Positions 32,707 to 39,648 of a stretch of DNA of 54,664 nt are shown piece after piece. The position numbers were made by a program, and so were the translations under genes. How positions within the stretch are numbered: position 1 is the first letter of the stretch; every line of letters starts with the position of its first letter. Origin of the DNA: RGIG5472 sp051867615 (GTDB taxonomy: Bacteria > Bacillota > Clostridia > Oscillospirales > Oscillospiraceae); NCBI GenBank assembly GCA_051867615.1, contig JBJDYU010000038.1:1-54664 (forward strand), written 5' to 3'. The notes below the pieces were generated by a model. The model did not search any database. It had not been told where the DNA came from and saw nothing but the letters and a program-made list of their open reading frames with translations.

Positions 32707-32741
32707 AAATAAGTGGGTGAACTATTCTCACCCACTTATTT
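32707..32741 (-). terminator. Intercistronic hairpin between precursor and exporter genes
   Basis: 14-bp perfect stem AAATAAGTGGGTGA/TCACCCACTTATTT with a 7-nt loop, lying 10 nt after the peptide stop codon. On the minus strand it is followed by a T-rich stretch. It is probably a partial terminator giving more precursor than exporter, or an mRNA-stabilising hairpin. Confidence 0.65.
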
Positions 32742-32750
32742 CTTGTGTCT

Positions 32751-32951
32751 TTAGCGATGTACAGATTGACCACTAACATATTGGAAACCCTTCATATGAG
32801 CCGCTTCCAAATACATTTTCCGCCGTCCATCGCTCCAGAATAGACGCTCAATCAGACTGGATTTGCTCTTGTATCCGCAAATGGGGCACTTAACATACTG
32901 CGAAGCGCCGCCGTCAATGTTACGCATTTCCATTGCAGTCAAAGTTTTCAT
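32751..32951 (-). CDS. Double-glycine leader peptide precursor with a CxxC knuckle
   Basis: 66-residue small protein with ribosome binding site GGGAGGTG. The N-terminus MKTLTAMEMRNIDGG is a classical double-glycine leader (residues 1-15; hydrophobic positions, GG at 14-15) matched to the C39 exporter encoded just downstream. The predicted mature peptide of 51 residues is basic and contains CPICGYKS (Cys22, Cys25) and two C-terminal histidines (His52, His65), so it may bind zinc or form a disulfide. Such a knuckle is not typical of class II bacteriocins. It could be an antimicrobial, a signalling peptide or a metal-related peptide; the leader and gene pairing are clear, the activity is not. 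Confidence 0.8.
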   Translation of the reverse strand: MKTLTAMEMRNIDGGASQYVKCPICGYKSKSSLIERLFWSDGRRKMYLEAAHMKGFQYVSGQSVHR

Positions 32952-33087
32952 TCATTTCACCTCCCCCCTCTATGAAGATGTTAAATAGCAAGGCGGAATA
33001 GTCACCATACTACCGCTTCCAACAGAGGAAGCACCGGCGAAACGGGACCGCTCCGCCGGGCCTCCGGTTCTGTCGGAAACGCAAAAA

Positions 33088-33115
33088 GCGGTGTTGAGTG
33101 TAACCTCAACACCGC
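33088..33115 (-). terminator. Leftward terminator upstream of the peptide precursor
   Basis: 11-bp perfect stem, 6-nt loop, T run on the minus strand. It would insulate the peptide-exporter unit from transcription entering from the right. Confidence 0.65.
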
Positions 33116-33370
33116 CTGAATCCTGTAAGAGCATAACACAATAAGCCCATCACCCGTGCGCCCACACTTGAAAAAAGAGGATGGCATGGGTATAATGGGG
33201 GATGTGGTGCAGTCTAAGACTGTTGTGTTGAGTGCCGATATCACTCTTCATAGGGGTATAGCAAGCGCCAACTTGCTATACCCTGCCGCTTATTTACGTT
33301 TCCGTTGACATTTTACTCCAAGCCAAAAGGAAAATCAATACAATTTTCGGAAACAAGCGCCCAGAATTTG

Positions 33371-33392
33371 TCACCGGAGCGGCTAATCTGCT
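33371..33392 (+). repeat. Right copy of an imperfect 22-bp direct repeat (att-like)
   Basis: Matches 29873-29894 at 20 of 22 positions, in the same orientation, and reads in frame as TGAANLL followed by RA and a stop. It lies at the right border of the island, directly before the ileS promoter. Confidence 0.55.
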
Positions 33393-33398
33393 GAGGGC

Positions 33399-33427
33399 TT
33401 GACAAAGCAGAAAAGGGACGGTAAAAT
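33399..33427 (+). promoter_or_regulatory. Promoter of the T-box-ileS unit
   Basis: Consensus TTGACA (33399-33404), 17-nt spacer, TAAAAT (33422-33427), preceding the T-box leader. Confidence 0.8.
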
Positions 33428-33435
33428 ACCATAGA

Positions 33436-33723
33436 ATACGCGAATTGCTGGGATGAGGACAGGTAGCCCCCGTTTTGCGTCGCAAGAGAGCCGCCGGATG
33501 GTGTGAGGCGGCGTCGCGGCGGCGGGCGAGATCACCTCGGAGCAGACGGCTGAAACGCATCGGCGGAGTAAGCTGGTCCGGCATGGGAGCCGTTACCTTC
33601 TCCCCTCCCGCTGATTTCCGGCGGGAACGGAGCGGCCGGATGCATCCGGCAACGAGAGTGGTACCGCAGAGGACTTTGACGCGCCTTTGTCTCTTGAAAA
33701 CAGGAGACAGGGGCGCGTTTTTT
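33436..33723 (+). promoter_or_regulatory. Isoleucine T-box riboswitch of ileS
   Basis: Leader RNA that senses uncharged tRNA-Ile. The stem I region contains a specifier-loop candidate ATC (33531-33533, within GAGATCACCTCGGAG), the Ile codon. The T-box core GAGTGGTACCGCAG (about 33656-33669) would pair with the tRNA acceptor end. A strong terminator follows, ACGCGCCTTTGTCTC (33679-33693)/GAGACAGGGGCGCGT (33704-33718), ending in a T run to 33723. Uncharged tRNA-Ile should stabilise the antiterminator and allow ileS expression. Confidence 0.93.
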
Positions 33724-33808
33724 GCCGCGCGGCGGCTTTCCGCCGGTGAAAACCGGAGAGACTGCAAATCATTGATTCATTCATATAAACCTTGAAGGAG
33801 AAAGTCAG

Positions 33809-36616
33809 ATGGAATACAAACAGACGCTGAATATGCCGAAAAGCGGCTTTCCCATGCGGGCGGGCCTGCCCGCCCGGGAGCCGGAAATGCTCAGGCGCTG
33901 GCAGGAGCAGGACCTGTACAACGAGCTTTTGAAGAAGAACGAGGGCAAGCCCCGCTTCGCCCTGCACGACGGCCCTCCGTTCTCTAACGGCGACATCCAC
34001 ATGGGCCACGCCCTGAACAAGGCGCTGAAGGACTTCATCGTCCGCAGCTACGCCATGCGGGGCTACTACACCCCCTACATCCCCGGCTGGGACAACCACG
34101 GTATGCCCATCGAAAGCGCCATCATCAAGAAGAACAAGCTGGACCACAAGCATATGCCCATCCCCGAGTTCCGCTCCGCCTGCCACGACTTCGCCCAGAA
34201 GTACATCGACCGGCAGATGGAGGGCTTCAAGCGCATGGGCGTGGTGGGCGACTGGGAGCACCCCTACAAGACCATGGACAAGGGCTTTGAGGGAGAAGAA
34301 GTCAAGGTCTTCGGCCAGATGTACAAGAAGGGCTACATCTACAAGGGCCTGAAGCCCGTGTACTGGTGCCCGCACGACGAGACCGCTCTCGCCGAGGCGG
34401 AGATCGAGTATCAGGACGACCCCTGCACCACCGTGTATGTGAAGTTCCCCATGGCGGACGATCTGGGAAAGCTGGGCCATCTGGACCTTGCAAAGCTCTC
34501 CTTCGTCATCTGGACCACCACCATCTGGACGCTGCCGGGCAACCTCGCCATCGCGCTGAACCCGGTGGAGAGCTATGTGGTGGTGAAGGCGGAAAACGGC
34601 GAGCTGTATATCATGGCCGAGGCTCTGACGGAGAAGGTCATGAAGATCGGCGGCTTTGAGAGCTGGGAGATCGTGGAGCGCCACGAGGGCGCCTTCTTCG
34701 AGAATATGCTGGCGAAGCATCCCTTCCTCCCCAAGACCTCCCGCCTTGTTCTCGCGGACTACGTCACCATGGACAGCGGTACCGGCTGCGTCCACACCGC
34801 CCCCGGCTTCGGCGCGGACGACTATCAGACGTGCCTGCGCTACGGCATGGACATGGTGGTGCCCGTGGACGACCGGGGCCGCCACACCGACTACGCCGGG
34901 AAGTACGCCGGCATGAAGACCGACGAGAGCAATCCCGTCATCCTCGCGGACATGAAGGAGAGCGGCGCGCTCTTTGCTTCTGAAGATATCGTCCACAGCT
35001 ATCCCCACTGCTGGCGCTGCAAGCATCCCATCATCTTCCGCGCTACGCCCCAGTGGTTCTGCTCCGTGGAGGCCTTCAAGGACGAGGCCGTGGCCGCCTG
35101 CGACGACGTCCGCTGGCTGCCCGCCTGGGGCAAGGAGCGCATGATCGCCATGATCCGGGAGCGCAGCGACTGGTGCATCTCCCGCCAGCGCCGCTGGGGC
35201 CTGCCCATCCCCGTGTTCTACTGCAAGGATTGCGGCAAGCCCGTCTGCACCGACGAGACCATCGAGCGCGTCTCCGCCCTCTTTGCGGAGTTCGGCAGCA
35301 ACATCTGGTTTGAAAAGGACGCCATGGAGCTGATCCCCGAGGGCCTTTCCTGCCCCCACTGCGGCGGCAGGAGCTTCGACAAGGAGTCCGACACCCTGGA
35401 CGGCTGGTTCGACTCCGGCTCCACCCACTTTGCCTCCATGCAGAAGGACCAGGGCTTCTGGCCCGCGGATATGTATATCGAGGGCGCGGACCAGTACCGC
35501 GGCTGGTTCCAGTCGAGTTTGCTCACCGCCGTGGGCGCTTTCGGCCACGGCGCGCCCTTCCGGGAGTGCCTGACCCACGGCTGGACCGTGGACGGCGAGG
35601 GCCGGGCCATGCACAAGAGCCTTGGCAACGGCATGGACCCCAATGAGATCATCAAGGAGTTCGGCGCGGACCTGCTGCGGCTCTGGGCCGGCTCCAGCGA
35701 CTACCACGCGGACGTGCGCTGCTCCAAGGATATCTTCAAGCAGCTCTCCCAGAATTACCTGAAGTTCCGCAACACCTGCAAATTCATGCTGGATAACCTG
35801 ACGGGCTTCGACGCGGAGAATCTGGTCTCTCCTGCCGATATGCTGCCCATCGACCGCTGGGCCGTGACCCGGCTCAACGCCCTGATGGAAAAGGCCGCCG
35901 CGGCCTATGACGGCTATGAGTTCCATGTGGTGTCCCACGCCATCAACGATTTCTGCGTGGTGGACCTGAGCAGCTTCTATCTCGATATCATCAAGGACCG
36001 TCTCTACTGCGACGAGGCGGAGGGTCTCTCCCGCCGCAGCGCCCAGACCGCCCTGTGGCTCATTCTGGACGCCATGACCCGCATCTTCGCCCCCATTCTG
36101 GCCTTCACCTGCGACGAGATCTGGCAGGTCATGCCCCACCGCGCCGGGGACGACGGCCGCAACGTGCTGCTGAACGAGATGGTGAAGCCCTACGCGGACT
36201 ACGCGCTGAGCGAGGACGAAATGGCCCGCTGGGAGCAGCTTAAGCAGCTGCGCGACGGCGTGAACGCCGCTCTCGAGGCCGCCCGGAACGAGAAGAAGAT
36301 CGGCAAGAGCCTGGAGGCCCATGTGACCCTTGTCACCGACGGTCCCGCTGCGGAAAGCGCCCTGGCGGAGCTGCGCGCGGCCTTTGAGGAGAGCTGGGCG
36401 GACGTGTTCATCGTCTCTGACGTGGAGGTGAGCGAAAACGCGGTGCTGTACGACGCCGCTGCCGAGACCTCCCTCTCCGGCGTGCGCGTGCTGGTCAGCG
36501 AGGCCCGGGGCGGGAAGTGCCCCCGCTGCTGGAAGCACAGCGTCAGCGCCGACGCGGAGACCGGCCTCTGCCCCCGCTGCGCGGAAGTGGTCGCGAAGAT
36601 CCCCTCGCTGCTGTAA
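33809..36616 (+). CDS. ileS: Isoleucyl-tRNA synthetase
   Basis: Class I synthetase of 935 residues charging tRNA-Ile, with editing of valine. The HIGH motif is HMGH (64-67) in DGPPFSNGDIHMGHALNKAL. The KMSKS-equivalent is MHKSLGN (about 598-604). WCISRQRRWGLPIPVFYC and DGWFDSGSTHF are conserved blocks. A C-terminal zinc module CPRCWKHS with CPRC (about 904-928) is present, so this is the bacterial ileS1-type enzyme. Ribosome binding site GAAGGAG at 8 nt. Controlled by the T-box leader. In many Firmicutes ileS follows divIVA and precedes lspA; here the island lies upstream and a HAM1-like gene lies before lspA. Confidence 0.97.
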   Translation: MEYKQTLNMPKSGFPMRAGLPAREPEMLRRWQEQDLYNELLKKNEGKPRFALHDGPPFSNGDIHMGHALNKALKDFIVRSYAMRGYYTPYIPGWDNHGMPIESAIIKKNKLDHKHMPIPEFRSACHDFAQKYIDRQMEGFKRMGVVGDWEHPYKTMDKGFEGEEVKVFGQMYKKGYIYKGLKPVYWCPHDETALAEAEIEYQDDPCTTVYVKFPMADDLGKLGHLDLAKLSFVIWTTTIWTLPGNLAIALNPVESYVVVKAENGELYIMAEALTEKVMKIGGFESWEIVERHEGAFFENMLAKHPFLPKTSRLVLADYVTMDSGTGCVHTAPGFGADDYQTCLRYGMDMVVPVDDRGRHTDYAGKYAGMKTDESNPVILADMKESGALFASEDIVHSYPHCWRCKHPIIFRATPQWFCSVEAFKDEAVAACDDVRWLPAWGKERMIAMIRERSDWCISRQRRWGLPIPVFYCKDCGKPVCTDETIERVSALFAEFGSNIWFEKDAMELIPEGLSCPHCGGRSFDKESDTLDGWFDSGSTHFASMQKDQGFWPADMYIEGADQYRGWFQSSLLTAVGAFGHGAPFRECLTHGWTVDGEGRAMHKSLGNGMDPNEIIKEFGADLLRLWAGSSDYHADVRCSKDIFKQLSQNYLKFRNTCKFMLDNLTGFDAENLVSPADMLPIDRWAVTRLNALMEKAAAAYDGYEFHVVSHAINDFCVVDLSSFYLDIIKDRLYCDEAEGLSRRSAQTALWLILDAMTRIFAPILAFTCDEIWQVMPHRAGDDGRNVLLNEMVKPYADYALSEDEMARWEQLKQLRDGVNAALEAARNEKKIGKSLEAHVTLVTDGPAAESALAELRAAFEESWADVFIVSDVEVSENAVLYDAAAETSLSGVRVLVSEARGGKCPRCWKHSVSADAETGLCPRCAEVVAKIPSLL

Positions 36617-36634
36617 GCAAAACCGTGATATGAT

Positions 36635-36664
36635 AAGCGCCCCGCCGAAACGGCGGGGCGCTTT
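36635..36664 (+). terminator. Terminator of ileS
   Basis: AAGCGCCCCGCCG/CGGCGGGGCGCTT with a 3-nt loop and a short T run, 18 nt after the stop codon. Confidence 0.85.
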
Positions 36665-36692
36665 CACAGTTCTACAAACCGGAATTTGTAAT

Positions 36693-37301
36693 TTATTTCA
36701 TTACATTACTAACAATAAAATCCGTGAATTCTTGTTCTCCTTTTTTATCTAATGCAACTCTTTCTTCATCACTTAAGTCATTAAAATACCTACCATCTTC
36801 AACTAAAGAGATTACATCTAAAGGATTTCCTTTGTGCTTTCTATTTGAATTTGGGATAGAAGATAGTTTAAGTGGAGAATCTTTTATTTCTTTAGTGAAC
36901 GTTCCTTCATTTGTGATTAACGCAATACCTATAAAATAATGAATAAAGCAATCATTCGCTGTACTTTTTGCAAGACTTGCATAATAATCTATCATTTCAT
37001 CATCCGAGAGAACTTTACCAGCAACTCTTCTAACATATAGTCCAGGCTGCTTTTCTATACTCAATCCATCAATATACAGTCCTGAATCACCTGCAATAAC
37101 TGGCATATTCAAAACTTTATAATACGCCGTTGCCTTAAGTAACGCATTTTCTATAGCAGTATTCCCATTTTCATCAATTTCCAAATGAATGTCCACATCG
37201 CTGGGTGAAAGTATTTTTATTGGATAATCTTTTAGTCTATAGTACATATTATGTAGTTTGTTTTTATTATTTGTTGCGTAAAACAAAGTGATTTCCGTCA
37301 T
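36693..37301 (-). CDS. Divergent HAM1/RdgB-like nucleoside-triphosphate pyrophosphatase
   Basis: 202-residue protein of the house-cleaning ITPase/XTPase fold: ATNNKNKLHNM (like ATGNxxKLxE), NTAIENALLKATAYY, VIAGDSGLYIDGL with PGLYVRRVAGK, and the C-terminal GNPLDVISLVEDGRYFNDLS. Key differences from RdgB are visible: DDSGL is GDSGL, the GYDPxF block is GNPLD, and the C-terminal SHR base-recognition motif is LDKKG. Substrate preference has therefore probably changed, or activity has been lost. Codon use is strikingly AT-rich compared with its neighbours, so it is likely acquired. It interrupts the usual ileS-lspA adjacency. The ribosome binding site is weak (GGTGAG). Confidence 0.78.
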   Translation of the reverse strand: MTEITLFYATNNKNKLHNMYYRLKDYPIKILSPSDVDIHLEIDENGNTAIENALLKATAYYKVLNMPVIAGDSGLYIDGLSIEKQPGLYVRRVAGKVLSDDEMIDYYASLAKSTANDCFIHYFIGIALITNEGTFTKEIKDSPLKLSSIPNSNRKHKGNPLDVISLVEDGRYFNDLSDEERVALDKKGEQEFTDFIVSNVMK

Positions 37302-37319
37302 AAGTGCTCACCACCAAAT

Positions 37320-37365
37320 CCCGATTAATCGGGTTCATTATACTATACCGCGGCACCGTCCGCAA
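37320..37365 (-). promoter_or_regulatory. Promoter and palindrome of the HAM1-like gene
   Basis: Minus-strand TTGCGG (37360-37365), 17-nt spacer, TATAAT (37337-37342). The perfect 14-bp palindrome CCCGATTAATCGGG (37320-37333) covers the expected transcription start, placing it as an operator candidate. Confidence 0.55.
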
Positions 37366-37489
37366 GGAAGACCGGCGGACTTTTTCCTGCCGTCAGACGG
37401 CGCTTCCCATTTGCGCGGTTGCTTTTCCCGGGAAAAACGTGTACACTGAAAAAATATCAGGATAAGATCAACAAAGGAGCGTTGTGCCC

Positions 37490-37993
37490 ATGAAATACGC
37501 CCTGCTTTCCGCCCTGCTGGTGGCGGCGGACCAGCTTCTGAAGCGCTGGACGGTGGCCCATCTCGCCGTGGGCGAGACGGCGGAGCTGCTGCCGCCGCTT
37601 CTGGGGCTGCGCCATGTGCAGAACTTCGGCGCCGCCTGGTCCAGCTTTTCCGGCCAGCGGGTGCTGCTCACCCTCCTGCCCGCGCTCATCATCGCGGCGG
37701 TGCTGCTTCTGCTTTTGAAAAAGATCGTGCGGCACCCCCTCGGCAGGACCGCCTGCGCCCTCGTCCTCGCGGGGGGCCTCGGAAACCTCATCGACCGCGT
37801 CTATCCCGGCTATGTGACGGATATGCTGTACTTTCCGTTCTGGCCCAGCTACCCCACCTTTAATCTGGCGGATATCTGCATCGTCATCGGGGCGGCGCTG
37901 GGCTGCGTATATTACCTGTGGCTGTACGAGAAGCACGACGCGCCGAAAAAGGAGGATGGCCATGGAGACGATCCTGCTGACGGCGGAAAATAA
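37490..37993 (+). CDS. lspA: Lipoprotein signal peptidase (signal peptidase II)
   Basis: 167-residue inner-membrane aspartyl protease that removes signal peptides from prolipoproteins. Four helices. The catalytic aspartates are in GNLIDRVYPGYVTD and FNLADICIVIG, and NFGAAW is the conserved NxGAAF-type block. ATG at 37490 preferred over the GTG at 37484 because AAAGGAG lies 10 nt upstream of it. The gene overlaps the start of rluD, an arrangement conserved in Firmicutes. Confidence 0.95.
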   Translation: MKYALLSALLVAADQLLKRWTVAHLAVGETAELLPPLLGLRHVQNFGAAWSSFSGQRVLLTLLPALIIAAVLLLLLKKIVRHPLGRTACALVLAGGLGNLIDRVYPGYVTDMLYFPFWPSYPTFNLADICIVIGAALGCVYYLWLYEKHDAPKKEDGHGDDPADGGK

Positions 37994-38885
37994 GGACGAG
38001 GGCAAGCGCCTGGACGCCTTTATAGCCGAGGAAGCCGAGGGGCTGAGCCGCAGCGCCGCCCAGCGTCTCATCGCGGAGGAGCGGGTGCTTCTCGCGGGAA
38101 AGCCTGTTTTGAAAAGCCGGAAGGTGGCGGCGGGCGAAGCCTACGCCGTGCTGCTGCCCGAGACCGCGGAGGAGACGGCGGCGGAGCCGCAGGATATCCC
38201 GCTGGACGTGGTCTATGAGGACGGCGACGTCATCGTGGTGAACAAGCCCGCGGGCATGGTGGTCCATCCCGCTCCGGGCCATCCGGACGGGACGCTGGTG
38301 AACGCGCTGCTGTTCCACTGCGCCGGGACGCTCTCCGGCGTAGGCGGCGAAAAGCGGCCCGGCATCGTCCACCGTATCGACCGGGACACCAGCGGCCTCA
38401 TCATCGCGGCAAAGAACGACTTCGCCCACCGCGCCCTCGCGGCGCAGCTGCAGGACCACAGTCTGGCGAGGACCTACGAGTGCATCGCCGTGGGAAATTT
38501 CCGGGAGGACAGCGGCACGGTGGACGCGCCCATCGGCCGGCACCCGGTGGACCGCAAGCGCATGGCCGTGACGGAGAAAAACAGCCGCCGGGCCGTGACG
38601 CACTGGGAGGTGCTGGAGCGCTTTCCGGGCTACACGCATCTCCGCTGCCGGCTGGAGACCGGGCGGACGCACCAGATCCGGGTGCATCTGGCCTATCTCG
38701 GCCACCCCATCTGGGGCGACACGGTGTACGGCGCGAAGAAGGCGGTGCCGGGCCTGACGGGCCAGTGCCTCCACGCCGTGGGCCTGCGCTTTGTCCATCC
38801 CCGGACGGGAGAAGCGGTGACGCTCTCCTGCCCTCTGCCGGAGGAGTTCGAGACGGCTCTGCGCAAGCTCCGGCAGAAAGCGTGA
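37962..38885 (+). CDS. rluD: Large-subunit rRNA pseudouridine synthase, RluD-type
   Basis: 307-residue RluA/RluD-family enzyme. An N-terminal S4 RNA-binding domain (KRLDAFIAEEAEGLSRSAAQ region, about 12-70) and catalytic domain have the invariant Asp in HRIDRDTSGLIIAAKN, then GRTHQIRVHLAYLGHPIWGD and the final LHAVGLRF block. RluD makes pseudouridines in helix 69 of 23S rRNA. Start at the second of two close ATG codons, 7 nt from GGAGG; it overlaps lspA by 32 nt and is translationally coupled. RluD versus a paralogue (YlyB) is judged from gene order. Confidence 0.92.
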   Translation: METILLTAENKDEGKRLDAFIAEEAEGLSRSAAQRLIAEERVLLAGKPVLKSRKVAAGEAYAVLLPETAEETAAEPQDIPLDVVYEDGDVIVVNKPAGMVVHPAPGHPDGTLVNALLFHCAGTLSGVGGEKRPGIVHRIDRDTSGLIIAAKNDFAHRALAAQLQDHSLARTYECIAVGNFREDSGTVDAPIGRHPVDRKRMAVTEKNSRRAVTHWEVLERFPGYTHLRCRLETGRTHQIRVHLAYLGHPIWGDTVYGAKKAVPGLTGQCLHAVGLRFVHPRTGEAVTLSCPLPEEFETALRKLRQKA

Positions 38886-38933
38886 GATGGCCGGAGCCAA
38901 CGAAACGAAACACAAGAATTCGCAGGAGGAAGC

Positions 38934-39404
38934 ATGGGCGAACTGTCAGTCAAAAAACTGGACTATAGCGATCTGGACTTTCTGTACCGCCTGCTGACCG
39001 ACGGGGAGGTGTCCCGGAAGCTGCACTGGAGGCCTGCGTCCATGGAGGCGTTGCAAGCGGATTATCACCGGTACTGGGAAAACGACCCGGACGAGAAAAG
39101 CTTTATTCTCCAGCTGTCCGGCCGGCCGGTGGGCTGGCTGAAGCTGAACGGCTATGAGGGGGACACGCTGTGGGTCTCCATGCTGGTTATCGCGCCGGCT
39201 TTCAGCGGGCAGGGATATGCCAGACAGGCCCTGCGCTTTTCGGAGACCCAGGCCGCGGCGTGCGGCAAAAGGAAGCTCAGAATACAGACGACGGTGGATA
39301 ATCTCCGTGCCATTGCGCTGTATATCAGACATGGGTTTACGCTGGAGCAGCATGAGCCCGACGACGGGCGGTTCGTGTTCGGCAAGGAGCTGTCCCGGGG
39401 CTGA
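38934..39404 (+). CDS. GNAT-family N-acetyltransferase
   Basis: 156-residue acetyltransferase with the acetyl-CoA-binding motif A region VSMLVIAPAFSGQGYARQAL (Q/R-x-x-G-x-A type loop) and the late TTVDNLRAIALYIRHGFTLE block of GNAT enzymes. Ribosome binding site GCAGGAGGA. The substrate is unknown; RimI-like or small-molecule acetylation cannot be separated. It follows rluD by 48 nt and may be on its transcript. Confidence 0.9.
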   Translation: MGELSVKKLDYSDLDFLYRLLTDGEVSRKLHWRPASMEALQADYHRYWENDPDEKSFILQLSGRPVGWLKLNGYEGDTLWVSMLVIAPAFSGQGYARQALRFSETQAAACGKRKLRIQTTVDNLRAIALYIRHGFTLEQHEPDDGRFVFGKELSRG

Positions 39405-39469
39405 CTTTCCTGCGGCAGGGCGGAGCGCTCCGCGTTTCTCCTCTGCCCGTCTTCAAAAACCAGAATATG

Positions 39470-39552
39470 CCGCTGGCGGGAAAGATTCGCCAAAAAAGGC
39501 GAAATCCCGCGGCGGCGCAAAGAAAGGCGGCGAAAAGCCGCCTATTTTTGTC
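39470..39552 (+). terminator. Tandem hairpins ending with a terminator before miaB
   Basis: A long interrupted hairpin (GCCGC, CGGGA, TTCGCC arms around AAAAAA, 39470-39515) is followed by AGGCGGC-GAAA-GCCGCCT (near 39526-39542) and ATTTTTG. The second is a standard rho-independent terminator of the rluD-GNAT unit. Confidence 0.7.
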
Positions 39553-39608
39553 TATTCTTACCGTGGGAGAATGGGCAAAGAGCGCTGTACTGTTTCGCTG
39601 TTTTGTGG

Positions 39609-39614
39609 TATAAT
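39609..39614 (+). promoter_or_regulatory. Likely -10 box of the miaB operon
   Basis: Perfect TATAAT 35 nt upstream of the miaB start; the matching -35 region (TGTACT-like) is weak. Confidence 0.4.
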
Positions 39615-39648
39615 ATTATGTCAAAATATCATTTTCTGGAGAACATCT

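Larger units (their letters stand above)
32952..33398. other. Gene-free right flank of the island
   Basis: About 450 bp. It contains a perfect hairpin GCGGTGTTGAG (33088-33098)/CTCAACACCGC (33105-33115), followed on the minus strand by TTTTTGCG, i.e. a leftward terminator upstream of the precursor gene. It also contains a second perfect hairpin GGGTATAGCAAG (33254-33265)/CTTGCTATACCC (33272-33283). Such hairpins are frequent in Firmicutes integrative elements (from memory). A minus-strand open frame across 33002-33244 runs through the first terminator and is not credible. The right copy of the direct repeat lies at 33371-33392. Confidence 0.5.

Noticed and set aside
33002..33244. 80-codon minus-strand frame upstream of the peptide gene
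   Set aside because: It crosses a strong leftward terminator hairpin (33088-33115) and has no convincing ribosome binding site; treated as mobile-element debris.
33593..36667. 1024-codon open frame opposite ileS
   Set aside because: Antisense shadow that also runs through the T-box terminator.
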